Origin: Limosilactobacillus panis DSM 6035
GTDB taxonomy: Bacteria; Bacillota; Bacilli; Lactobacillales; Lactobacillaceae
Direction: 5' to 3'
Length of the DNA stretch: 46,947 nt
Assembly: GCF_001435935.1 (NCBI RefSeq)
Contig: NZ_AZGM01000020.1
Location: forward strand, 1 to 46,947
Part shown: positions 14,138-21,343 of the stretch, piece after piece
Layout: each line of letters begins with the position of its first letter
Numbering within the stretch: the stretch's first letter is position 1
Notes under the pieces: generated by a model
Told to the model about the DNA's origin: nothing
Seen by the model: the letters and a program-made list of their open reading frames with translations, nothing else
The model's database searches: none
Made by a program: the position numbers and the translations under genes

Positions 14138-16642
14138 ATGAAAAGCAAACATATTAAAACAACATTAGCACTTTTTTCTACACTAGCCCTAGTTTCAATA
14201 ACGGTGACGACGGTAAACGCAAAGGCAATTAACAGTGCAGAAAGTACGTCAGCCGGGAAAGTTACCGACCCAATGGAGCGGACGGTTATCCGGGAAATAA
14301 CGGTTGTGAACCCCCTAAGCAAGGAGAAGACAGTCATTAAACAGGTTGCCACTATTAATGTTGAGCGGATAAAGGCGAAGCATCCTGACATGTGGCCTGA
14401 ATTTGTGGCCCCAGAGTTTGCTGGTTACCGACCATCCGAACTTCAGCTGGACCCCGTCAAGATGACTCCCCAGATGAAGTCAAGAAAGGTAACGATTGAA
14501 TACCAACCGTTTACTGACAAGGTCGCCCCTGCAACCCGTTTTTTTATGTTAGATGACGTTGACAGTCCTTGTAAATCATCAATTTTAATTCCAGTCCATT
14601 CTGATCAATTTGGCCGTTATAAATTACCGACCCCGCCGGCAGGATACCACTACTTCATCACGAATCTGCCAAAAGAAATTCAGTACTTTCCAAATACCGG
14701 TCACACCAGCTTCCACCTGACGGTCAAAAAGGATGAAAATGATCAAGAAAAGCCCGCTAGTAAGGTTTTAACCCGGAAAGTCATTTTCCACTTACCGGCT
14801 GGTGACAAGGTTATTGAACAGTCTGCACGGGCTGATTTTTTGAACGGCCGCTGGATGATTCAATCTTTCCCGCAATTAATGGTTCCGCAAGTGGATGGGT
14901 ATGTGTCGACGGTCAAATGTGTTCCTGATTTGCAAATTGAAGAAAATGCAATTAACCAGCCTGTACCGACATTTGAGGTCCAGTACAGTAAGAATACAAG
15001 TGACCAAAAGGATAGTAGTAAAGAGAAAGGGGAGGAGATGGCGCAAGGCTCAAAATCCGACTCAAAGGATTCATCAACCGCCACTAGCCAAACCGGTCAG
15101 GAAAAAGGCAGTCAGACAACGGATACCGCGAAAGGTGACGGCAGCACTCAAACCGAGAATTCAGGGATTAGTTCTTCTACCCAGACAGATACTGACAGGG
15201 GACAAGATACAGATACTCAGACCAGTGAGGCTGAAAAAGGAGACGCAAGCACGCAGGTAGGTGAAAGCACGTCATCAGCAACCCAAACGGAAACGACCGA
15301 TAGTAAAGATGCCGGGACCCAAACGTCTAAACAGCAGGTAGCCAGTGAAAACACTCAAACCAGCGGGGGAGTATCTGCAGGCACCCAGACCGATGGAGAC
15401 GAAACAAAGGAAGAGGGCTCCCAGACAGCCGTGGTAGGGATGGAAGATTCGGCGTCCCAGACAGAGAATCCTGAGAAAGCTTCAACGGCAACCCAGACTG
15501 AACCTAATATTCAGACCAGCTCGAGTGCTACCCAGACAGATAATGAGGTTCAAGGGGGCTCTGTGGCCACCCAGACCGATGGTGTTTTGACGAATTCTAC
15601 CGGGACCCAAACTACACCTAGTGTTTCCGTCGGTACGCAGACAGAAACTCATTCGTCAACTGCTTCTGTAGCAATTCAAACTGAAGATAACGGTGTCTCC
15701 AAAGGTGTGCAAACTGATTCTGCTACCGAGGAAAGCGCTGGTACGCAGACAGAAACGCTCAGACTAGATTCATCGACGACCCAGACAACTAATAATCTGG
15801 GGAAGGTTTCTACTGGGATCCAAACGAGCGGTACTATCGAGAATGTTGCGTCGGGTACACAAACAGAGGAAAGTGACGCTAGGGAAGGCGTTCAAACGGG
15901 CCTGAAAGTCGGGAACAATGCAGAAACACAAACCGGCGATGTAAACGGTAGTTCTTCAAGCGCACAACTTGTGTCAACAGGATCGCAAATGGAGACTGAC
16001 CCTAGTAGTATTATTTCATCAAGTACGCAGACGGATGAGAACACTACCACTACTGGTACTCAGACCGATAATTCTGGGGTGACTTCAACTGCTACCCAAG
16101 CATCAGGCAGCCAAACTAGTGATGGCACCCAAACTGACGAGTCGCAAGGCAAGGGCCAGGCAAGCCAGAATAACCAGGAAGAAGGATCAAATACAACAAC
16201 CCAAACGCATCAACCAGTTTATGCAGACGATAGCAGTCCGGCTCACCAAGCTGTTAAGGAGAATGATTCGCAAGTCGCTGAAAAAGGGGATTCCGAGGAA
16301 AACAATAGTCGACAACTTAACGGTAATACCCAAGCAGGGGAAGGTCCGGTGAGCGATGTTCCAGAAATGTTTGCTAATCACCCGTTCTCAGATAACTCTG
16401 CTGACCCGACAAGTATGCGGTCTCAAGGTCGGCCCGGACTTGACCACCATCTTCAACGAGAACTTAACCGGATTCAGGATCCGCTCCGCTCCTTAGAAAA
16501 TGAACCAATTACAACCCATAATGATCAGCTTCCTCAAACGGGTAATAACCAGTCCAGTACTAAAACAGCATTGTTAGGATTAGTAACAACTGCCTGGACA
16601 GCTGCCGTTAGCCTCTTCGTTTTAAAGTGTAAATCCAAATAA
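14138..16642 (+). CDS. LPxTG-anchored MUB-like surface protein with TQT-repeat stalk
   Basis: Cell-wall protein of 834 aa. The ATG at 14138 has GAGGAGAAG upstream; an in-frame GTG 30 bases earlier lacks one. A signal peptide covers about residues 1-31 (LALFSTLALVSITVTTVNAKA). Residues about 40-290 look like mucus-binding (MUB) repeats: a Mub-B2-like unit (ERTVIREITVVNP ... GYRPSELQ ... VTIEYQP), a beta-rich middle unit, and a second B2-like unit (TRKVIFHLPAGDKVIEQ ... WMIQSFPQLMVPQVDGY). Residues about 310-695 are a Ser/Thr/Gln/Asp-rich stalk with some 20 TQT triplets. The sortase motif LPQTG is at 798-802, then a hydrophobic segment and KCKSK. It probably mediates adhesion to mucus or host glycans. 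Confidence 0.88.
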   Translation: MKSKHIKTTLALFSTLALVSITVTTVNAKAINSAESTSAGKVTDPMERTVIREITVVNPLSKEKTVIKQVATINVERIKAKHPDMWPEFVAPEFAGYRPSELQLDPVKMTPQMKSRKVTIEYQPFTDKVAPATRFFMLDDVDSPCKSSILIPVHSDQFGRYKLPTPPAGYHYFITNLPKEIQYFPNTGHTSFHLTVKKDENDQEKPASKVLTRKVIFHLPAGDKVIEQSARADFLNGRWMIQSFPQLMVPQVDGYVSTVKCVPDLQIEENAINQPVPTFEVQYSKNTSDQKDSSKEKGEEMAQGSKSDSKDSSTATSQTGQEKGSQTTDTAKGDGSTQTENSGISSSTQTDTDRGQDTDTQTSEAEKGDASTQVGESTSSATQTETTDSKDAGTQTSKQQVASENTQTSGGVSAGTQTDGDETKEEGSQTAVVGMEDSASQTENPEKASTATQTEPNIQTSSSATQTDNEVQGGSVATQTDGVLTNSTGTQTTPSVSVGTQTETHSSTASVAIQTEDNGVSKGVQTDSATEESAGTQTETLRLDSSTTQTTNNLGKVSTGIQTSGTIENVASGTQTEESDAREGVQTGLKVGNNAETQTGDVNGSSSSAQLVSTGSQMETDPSSIISSSTQTDENTTTTGTQTDNSGVTSTATQASGSQTSDGTQTDESQGKGQASQNNQEEGSNTTTQTHQPVYADDSSPAHQAVKENDSQVAEKGDSEENNSRQLNGNTQAGEGPVSDVPEMFANHPFSDNSADPTSMRSQGRPGLDHHLQRELNRIQDPLRSLENEPITTHNDQLPQTGNNQSSTKTALLGLVTTAWTAAVSLFVLKCKSK
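15085..16215 (+). repeat. Degenerate TQT tandem repeat within the surface protein
   Basis: Coding repeat with units of roughly 8-17 codons, each centred on [G/S/A/T]-T-Q-T-[D/E/S/T]. I count 20 exact TQT triplets and about a dozen variants (SQT, IQT, VQT, TQV, TQA). Codons for the same triplet differ from unit to unit (ACTCAAACC, ACCCAGACA, ACGCAGACA and others), so the repeat is conserved at protein level while the DNA has diverged. It is therefore not a recent slippage product and not a CRISPR array. Confidence 0.85.
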
Positions 16643-16656
16643 ATTTAGATTAGTAC

Positions 16657-16685
16657 TTGCATTTTTAATTTTCTCATAGTATTCT
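16657..16685 (+). promoter_or_regulatory. Promoter of the threonine leader/permease transcript
   Basis: TTGCAT at 16657-16662 and TATTCT at 16680-16685 are separated by exactly 17 bases. Transcription would start near 16692, about 27 bases before the leader-peptide ATG. Confidence 0.7.
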
Positions 16686-16718
16686 AATAACAGTTGAAAA
16701 TGAATGGAGGAAGTTAGA

Positions 16719-16802
16719 ATGCAATTATCAATTGTACAACATAAAAAACTATCGCTAACCTCCACCACAACCACAACAACTAAGACCGTGGTTGGGGAAT
16801 AA
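16719..16802 (+). CDS. Threonine-rich leader peptide (attenuator peptide)
   Basis: Short ORF of 27 codons with ribosome binding site GGAGG (16706-16710) eight bases before the ATG. Codons 14-23 read Thr-Ser-Thr-Thr-Thr-Thr-Thr-Thr-Lys-Thr, that is eight threonines in ten, followed by Val-Val-Gly-Glu-stop. The composition recalls the E. coli thrL leader. The Thr codons overlap segment 1 of the hairpin set described next, and the stop codon (16800-16802) lies just beyond segment 2. A stalled or a finishing ribosome would therefore mask different segments. The peptide itself probably has no function after synthesis. Strong case, though made from sequence reading alone. Confidence 0.85.
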   Translation: MQLSIVQHKKLSLTSTTTTTTKTVVGE

Positions 16803-16906
16803 TTAAACACGTATTTGATTCTGTTAATTAACAGCTATTCAATTTACTCAACCACAATTACTTATTAAAGTGTGTGGCTGATTGGGTAAATTGGATGGTT
16901 TTTTTT
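16768..16906 (+). promoter_or_regulatory. Ribosome-mediated threonine transcription attenuator
   Basis: Four segments fit the classical model. Segment 1 is CAACCAC (16768-16774), inside the Thr codons. Segment 2 is GTGGTTG (16788-16794). Segment 3 is CAACCAC (16849-16855). Segment 4 is at 16882-16898. 1:2 and 2:3 are perfect 7-bp helices, and 2:3 can extend through 16799/16844. The terminator pairs 16835-16851 with 16882-16898, 17 continuous pairs including three G-U, and is followed directly by eight Ts (16899-16906). The 2:3 helix uses 16844-16855 and so excludes the terminator. A ribosome stalled on Thr codons frees segment 2 to pair with 3 (read-through); one reaching the stop covers segment 2 (termination). 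A small palindrome, CTGTTAATTAACAG, lies at 16821-16834. Confidence 0.82.
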
Positions 16907-16928
16907 GTTGGAGAAGAGAGGTTTTATT

Positions 16929-18314
16929 ATGTCAATGCATGAAAAGGTTAAATTAAAAAGAACGATGACTCCCGGACAAATGGAAATGATTGCAATCGGT
17001 GGAACCATCGGTAGTGGTCTTTTCATGGGGGCAACGTCGACCATCAAGTGGACCGGGCCATCTGTCCTACTAGCTTACGCCCTCGTCGGCCTGGTCCTTT
17101 ACGGGGTCATGCGCGCATTAGGTGAACTGATATATATAAATCCAGGGACCGGATCTTTTGCTGACTACGGTGAGAAGTATATTCATCCCTTTGCTGGCTA
17201 CTTAACAAAATGGAGTAATATCTTTCAATTCATCATTGTTGGTATCTCAGATATTATTGCCATGAGTCAGTACCTGAATTATTGGTGGCCCAACCTTCAG
17301 GACTGGATTTCCGGAATCATTATGATTGCAATCCTGACCCTGGCTAACATTGTTTCTGCGAAGGCCTACGGGCGACTGGAATTCTGGTTTGCCATGATTA
17401 AGGTGGTAACCATCATCGCCATGATTATCCTGGGTCTTTGCGTGATTGTCCTCGGTCTTGGTAATAACTGGCACCCGGTTGGAATTTCTAACCTGTGGAC
17501 ACACGGCGGATTCTTCACCGGCGGTTTCATGGGCTTCATGTTCTCCCTTTCTGTTATTGCCGGCTCCTACCAAGGAATCGAACTTCTGGGGATTACTGCT
17601 GGTGAGGCTGCTTCTCCGCGCAAAGCAATTGTTAAGTCTGTTAAATCCGTTATCTGGCGGATTCTGATCTTCTACATTGGTGCAATCTTCGTCATTGTTT
17701 CGATTTACCCTTGGAACCAACTGAAAGCGGTCGGCTCACCATTCGTTGAAACCTTTACTAAGGTCGGAATCACTGGTGCGGCCGGGATCATTAACTTCGT
17801 TGTCTTAACGGCGGCCCTGTCCGGTGCCAACTCTGGTATCTACAGTGCCAGTCGGATGCTGTTTAAGCTTTCAATTGATGGTCAAGTACCAAAAGTATTC
17901 AGCCGGCTTTCAAAGCGGGTTGTTCCTAACGTGGCCGTTTTGACAATCGCCTTCTGGATCTTCGTTGGTTTCGCCCTGAACTCAATCCTTTCAATGGTCG
18001 ACGCTAACGCAAAGAACATCTTCGTTATCGTTTATAGTTCAAGTGTTCTTCCCGGGATGGTCCCATGGTTTATCATTCTGCTGGCCGAATTAAACTACCG
18101 CCGGCATAATCCGCAAGACCTGGTTAACCACCCATTTAAGATGCCTCTTTACCCGGCATATAACTACTTCAGTCTGATTGCCTTAACAATTATCCTCGTA
18201 TTTATGTTCTTCAATCCAGATACGCGGGTATCAGTTTCCGTCGGGGTCATCTTCATCTTCATCATCTGGTTAGTATACCAGCTTAAGGAGCGGAAGAAGG
18301 CTGTAGTTAAATAA
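16929..18314 (+). CDS. APC-family amino-acid permease, probably threonine (or Thr/Ser) uptake
   Basis: Membrane permease of 461 aa in the amino acid transporter (AAT) branch of the APC superfamily. The start is the ATG at 16929 with GAGAGG seven bases upstream. About 12 hydrophobic segments are visible. The opening MEMIAIGGTIGSGLFMGA is the substrate-binding TM1 signature, and the GELIYINPGTGSFADYGEKY segment follows TM2. Further family marks are SYQGIELLGITAGEAASPRKAI and SGANSGIYSASRMLF. Family members import neutral, aromatic or branched amino acids or GABA. Threonine is inferred here because a Thr-codon attenuator immediately precedes the gene. It is monocistronic with its own terminator. 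Confidence 0.88.
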   Translation: MSMHEKVKLKRTMTPGQMEMIAIGGTIGSGLFMGATSTIKWTGPSVLLAYALVGLVLYGVMRALGELIYINPGTGSFADYGEKYIHPFAGYLTKWSNIFQFIIVGISDIIAMSQYLNYWWPNLQDWISGIIMIAILTLANIVSAKAYGRLEFWFAMIKVVTIIAMIILGLCVIVLGLGNNWHPVGISNLWTHGGFFTGGFMGFMFSLSVIAGSYQGIELLGITAGEAASPRKAIVKSVKSVIWRILIFYIGAIFVIVSIYPWNQLKAVGSPFVETFTKVGITGAAGIINFVVLTAALSGANSGIYSASRMLFKLSIDGQVPKVFSRLSKRVVPNVAVLTIAFWIFVGFALNSILSMVDANAKNIFVIVYSSSVLPGMVPWFIILLAELNYRRHNPQDLVNHPFKMPLYPAYNYFSLIALTIILVFMFFNPDTRVSVSVGVIFIFIIWLVYQLKERKKAVVK

Positions 18315-18322
18315 ATCAGTAA

Positions 18323-18365
18323 AACACCATTAATGCTGCGCGCGCTGCATTAATGGTGTTTTTTG
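18323..18365 (+). terminator. Terminator after the permease gene
   Basis: A perfect 14-bp stem (AACACCATTAATGC at 18323-18336, GCATTAATGGTGTT at 18347-18360) with a GC-rich loop is followed by a T-run. Confidence 0.9.
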
Positions 18366-18444
18366 TCTGAATACAAAATGTTTGACCACACGTTCGGCAA
18401 AATATAGTAAGATAGAGGTATTAAGAATTAGAGAGGTTTTAATC

Positions 18445-19287
18445 ATGTATCGTCTCAAAAGAAAATTCTGGCGGATTATCCTCGCATTGGGAATCCTCTT
18501 TGCGGTTGGTGGGCTCGTTAATCAACCGGATAACGGTAAAGCAGCACTGTCACAAGGAATCCAACAGCTTGCTTCCTGGGGAAACCAGAGTCAGCGAAGC
18601 AGTCAACCAACGACACTTCCACCGACTAAGCAACAAGCCGAGGCAGTTCTCACGTCGGGGATTCGTTCCCAACTTGGTTCGTCCGTTTCGTGGAATGGTC
18701 ACGGGGCATTCATCATTAATAATAACCAGCCCAGGCTAAACGCTAATATCAATAGTGCTCCCTACGCGGTTAACTATAAAGATCGGCAGGGAAGGGCATG
18801 GCGGGGAGATGCCTGGCTAAACCGAACGACCCGTCAATACAGAAACCGTTCTGAAACCGGGAACGGAGCAACAAACTGGCGACCGGCGGGCTTCTTACAG
18901 GCGTATAACCTTAAGAACGGGTACCGTCATGCATATGATCGTGGCCACCTCCTCGGTTATGCCTTGGTTGGCGGAATCCGTAACTTCAATGCCTCGGAAT
19001 CAAACCCGGCAAATATTGCAACGCAGACGGCCTGGGCAAACGAAGCGCGCAGCCCAGAATCAACGGGGCAAAACTACTATGAAGGCCTGGTTCGCCAGGC
19101 GCTCGACCAGGGGAAACAGATCCGTTACCGGGTTACCGACCTTTACGACGGCGACAACGTTGTTCCCTCTGGTGCCCATATTGAGGCTCTTTCGAAAGAT
19201 GGAAGTTTGAAGTTTAACGTATTCGTGCCCAATTGCCAGCGCAATATCAATATTAACTACGCAACGGGAGCTGTAACACAGCGATAA
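18445..19287 (+). CDS. Membrane-anchored or secreted DNA/RNA non-specific endonuclease (EndA/NUC1 type)
   Basis: Nuclease of 280 aa. The ATG at 18445 has GAGAGG upstream and gives a proper N-terminal membrane anchor or signal (about residues 7-24, WRIILALGILFAVGGLV). A low-complexity linker follows. The beta-beta-alpha-metal active site is YDRGHLLGYALVGG, with catalytic H168 in D165-R-G-H. The downstream metal-binding Asn/Gln region reads ESNPANIATQTAWANE. Relatives such as streptococcal EndA degrade one DNA strand during uptake or digest extracellular DNA. No competence gene is adjacent, so a nutritional or DNA-entry role is open. TTGACC (18382) with TATAGT (18403), spacing 15, is a possible promoter. 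Confidence 0.88.
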   Translation: MYRLKRKFWRIILALGILFAVGGLVNQPDNGKAALSQGIQQLASWGNQSQRSSQPTTLPPTKQQAEAVLTSGIRSQLGSSVSWNGHGAFIINNNQPRLNANINSAPYAVNYKDRQGRAWRGDAWLNRTTRQYRNRSETGNGATNWRPAGFLQAYNLKNGYRHAYDRGHLLGYALVGGIRNFNASESNPANIATQTAWANEARSPESTGQNYYEGLVRQALDQGKQIRYRVTDLYDGDNVVPSGAHIEALSKDGSLKFNVFVPNCQRNININYATGAVTQR

Positions 19288-19297
19288 TAAAAGACAT

Positions 19298-19333
19298 ACA
19301 GCCATGAGAAATAGTTCTTGTGGCTGTTTTTTA
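19298..19333 (+). terminator. Terminator after the nuclease gene
   Basis: A 13-bp stem (ACAGCCATGAGAA at 19298-19310 with TTCTTGTGGCTGT at 19315-19327, one wobble or mismatch) is followed by TTTTTT-type sequence. Confidence 0.82.
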
Positions 19334-19362
19334 CTTCTCCGGTTAAACATTGGATCCTTTGT

Positions 19363-19512
19363 CTAACAATTATGAGGAACTTCACTATGAGTCGCCGGCC
19401 CGTATTGTGTCAATAATCGTCTTATACTAGTCAAAGGCGTTTTCCCAGCTTCATCAATCCCAAGGCTCTGGAACTGCTGTTGTGGATGTCTCTTGAAAAG
19501 GCTGTGAATCTT
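19363..19512 (-). pseudogene. Possible decayed gene fragment
   Basis: The roughly 210 bases between the nuclease terminator and the dipeptidase gene hold no intact gene. On the minus strand one frame is open for 49 codons with protein-like composition, including KRHPQQQFQSLGIDEAGK and TSIRRLLTQYGP, and ends in TAG. It has no start codon and is preceded at once by a stop. I do not recognise the family. It may be the remnant of a longer gene or a chance open frame. Confidence 0.25.
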
Positions 19513-19553
19513 CTAGTCAGTACATTAAAATATAGGGGAAAGGGATGAAGATA

Positions 19554-20930
19554 ATGGAAACACACACTTGTACGATGTTTTTGGCGGGGAAGAAGGCAAC
19601 CCTGGACGGCTCAACGATTGTCTGTCGGGAGGAAGACTATTCCAATGCTTTTGATCCACAACGTTGTGTATACGTAAAGCCAACAGAGCAGCCACGCCAC
19701 TACGAGAGCAAGTCAACGTCCTTTAAGATTGACTTGCCTGACGACCCGGTCGGTTATACCTCGACGCCGGACGCCGACAGTTCCGCCGGCGTATTTGCTG
19801 CTGGCGGGATTAACCAGCACAACGTCAGCATGACTGGAACACTGACAATCACTACTAACTCCCGAATCCTCGGGATTGATCCCTTTAACACCACTGATGG
19901 GATTGGTGAGGAAGACTTGGTCACCTTAGTTTTGCCATATATCAAGACAGCTAGGGAAGGGGTAAAACGATTGGGTCACCTGCTAGAAAAATACGGGACT
20001 TATGAGTCAAATGCCCTGGCTTTTGGTGATCATGAAGAGGTCTGGTATATGGAAACAATCGGTGGGCACCACTGGGCTGCTGTCCGGATCCCAGACGATG
20101 CCTTCGTGATTGGGCCGAACCGGCTGACAATCGATAACTTTGACTTTGCATCCGACAAAACTGCCTGCTCTCCTGACTTACAGGACCTGATTGACCGCAA
20201 TCAGCTCAACCCGGCCCTCGACGGTCACTACAATCTGCGGGAAATTTTTGGAAGCCAGACCGTTACTGACGCCCACTACAACAACCCGCGGGTTTGGTAC
20301 GTGCAACAACAGTTGAGTGACAATCCAACCGGCAATCCAACTGATCAGAATCTTCCATTTATCTGTCATCCACGGCGTAGAATCTCAATTGAAGACATTA
20401 AGCGAGTGATGAGTTCGCATTACCAGGGCACCCCGTACGACCCTTATGAGCATGACCAGGTTCCGTACCGGTCGATTGCTCTCAACCGGAACCTGGAGCT
20501 CCATATTCTGCAGATCCGTAACGGTGTACCGGACGCGGTTTCTGGAGTCCACTGGCTTGCCTTTGGGCCGAACGCCTTCAACACGATTGTGCCATTCTAC
20601 GCCAACGTTACCAATACCCCGGCCAGTTACCGAGACACCCCAACCGACTTTGCCTCCGGTAGCATGTACTGGTTGACTCACACCATCGCTGCCATCGGTG
20701 ATGCTCATTATGAACAGGCACGGGTAGCGGTAGAAGCCTATGAGCAGCAAGTTGTCGCCACTTGCCGGCAGATCCAGCGGACCACTGATCAAGAGGTGGA
20801 CACGGCATCCCCACAGGACCAGCTCACCCATGCTAACCAACGGATGGCTGACATCGCTATGAAGGAGGCCACAATCTTACTGGGCAAGCTGGTTACCGTA
20901 GCCTTCAAGGAGGCCAAGCTCCAGTATTAA
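19554..20930 (+). CDS. pepD: C69-family dipeptidase (PepD type)
   Basis: Cytoplasmic Ntn-hydrolase dipeptidase of 458 aa if started at the ATG at 19554; AAAGGG lies nine bases before it. The ATG at 19545 abuts that site and is less likely. The N-terminal THTCTMFLAGKKATLDGSTIV matches the family, where the cysteine (C6) becomes the N-terminal nucleophile after processing. Other marks include the ADSSAGVFAAGGINQHNVSMTGT segment and YGTYESNALAFGDHEEVWYMETIGG-like region. Lactobacilli often have several such dipeptidases for growth on peptides. The gene stands alone between terminators. Confidence 0.92.
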   Translation: METHTCTMFLAGKKATLDGSTIVCREEDYSNAFDPQRCVYVKPTEQPRHYESKSTSFKIDLPDDPVGYTSTPDADSSAGVFAAGGINQHNVSMTGTLTITTNSRILGIDPFNTTDGIGEEDLVTLVLPYIKTAREGVKRLGHLLEKYGTYESNALAFGDHEEVWYMETIGGHHWAAVRIPDDAFVIGPNRLTIDNFDFASDKTACSPDLQDLIDRNQLNPALDGHYNLREIFGSQTVTDAHYNNPRVWYVQQQLSDNPTGNPTDQNLPFICHPRRRISIEDIKRVMSSHYQGTPYDPYEHDQVPYRSIALNRNLELHILQIRNGVPDAVSGVHWLAFGPNAFNTIVPFYANVTNTPASYRDTPTDFASGSMYWLTHTIAAIGDAHYEQARVAVEAYEQQVVATCRQIQRTTDQEVDTASPQDQLTHANQRMADIAMKEATILLGKLVTVAFKEAKLQY

Positions 20931-21017
20931 GAGCCATAAATTTATTTGAACAAATATGATGTGATAGGCTATTTTCGTTGTATTGGGAATCTATCCAATT
21001 AATTGAAAAATTACAAA

Positions 21018-21172
21018 TGGGGGATAGCACCAGGTGTTTACTTGTTTAATAATGCGAAACGATTTTCATGAAATTCCCCCAATACCTGAACGGGCCTCCA
21101 GTGTTCTTAACGCTGGGGGCCTACTCGATTATTGTCTTGATTAAAGGATCATGTCAGGCCTTTTTTAATTTT
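21018..21172 (+). ncRNA. Candidate structured RNA between pepD and pyc
   Basis: Dense complementarity is present in a gene-free stretch. TGGGGGA (21018-21024) pairs with TCCCCCA (21075-21081). CAGGTGTT (21031-21038) pairs with AATACCTG (21081-21088). These helices interleave, so they form a pseudoknot or alternative folds. A 13-bp hairpin follows (21093-21105 with 21109-21121, loop CTT). GGCCT (21118-21122) can instead pair with AGGCC (21156-21160), directly before TTTTTTAATTTTT. The layout resembles a small RNA or riboswitch-like leader with a terminator choice. No known class was recognised and no clear promoter was found. Confidence 0.38.
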
Positions 21173-21204
21173 TAAACTACTTTTCAAAAATTGCTAATAA
21201 TATA

Positions 21205-21233
21205 TTGACGTATTAAAATACGATGAGTATAGT
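21205..21233 (+). promoter_or_regulatory. pyc promoter with palindromic operator in the spacer
   Basis: TTGACG (21205-21210) and TATAGT (21228-21233) are 17 bases apart. The spacer holds the inverted repeat CGTATT-AA-AATACG (21209-21222), which would place a bound repressor on the promoter. The biotin ligase encoded downstream lacks a DNA-binding domain, so the binder is unknown. Confidence 0.65.
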
Positions 21234-21272
21234 TGATGTTAAATTAGAAAAAGATTAAAGAGGGCGAACAAA

Positions 21273-21320
21273 ATGAAGAATATTAATATTTGCACTAATG
21301 TTGTTAGTTATTGTATGTGA
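21273..21320 (+). CDS. 15-codon leader ORF upstream of pyc
   Basis: A short ORF (MKNINICTNVVSYCM-stop) has a good ribosome binding site, AAAGAGGG, eight bases upstream. Its stop lies 23 bases before the pyc start. There is no single enriched amino acid apart from Asn (3) and Cys (2), and I see no attenuator hairpins after it. It may couple translation to pyc or be fortuitous. Confidence 0.4.
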   Translation: MKNINICTNVVSYCM

Positions 21321-21343
21321 AGCACAATACAGAAGGATGGTGC

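Noticed and set aside
15085-16215. Repetitive DNA considered as a CRISPR array or microsatellite
   Set aside because: Units vary in length and codon use and keep one reading frame inside an LPxTG protein; it is a coding repeat.
21273-21320. Leader ORF before pyc considered as an amino-acid attenuator
   Set aside because: No run of one codon type and no terminator/antiterminator pair follows it before pyc.
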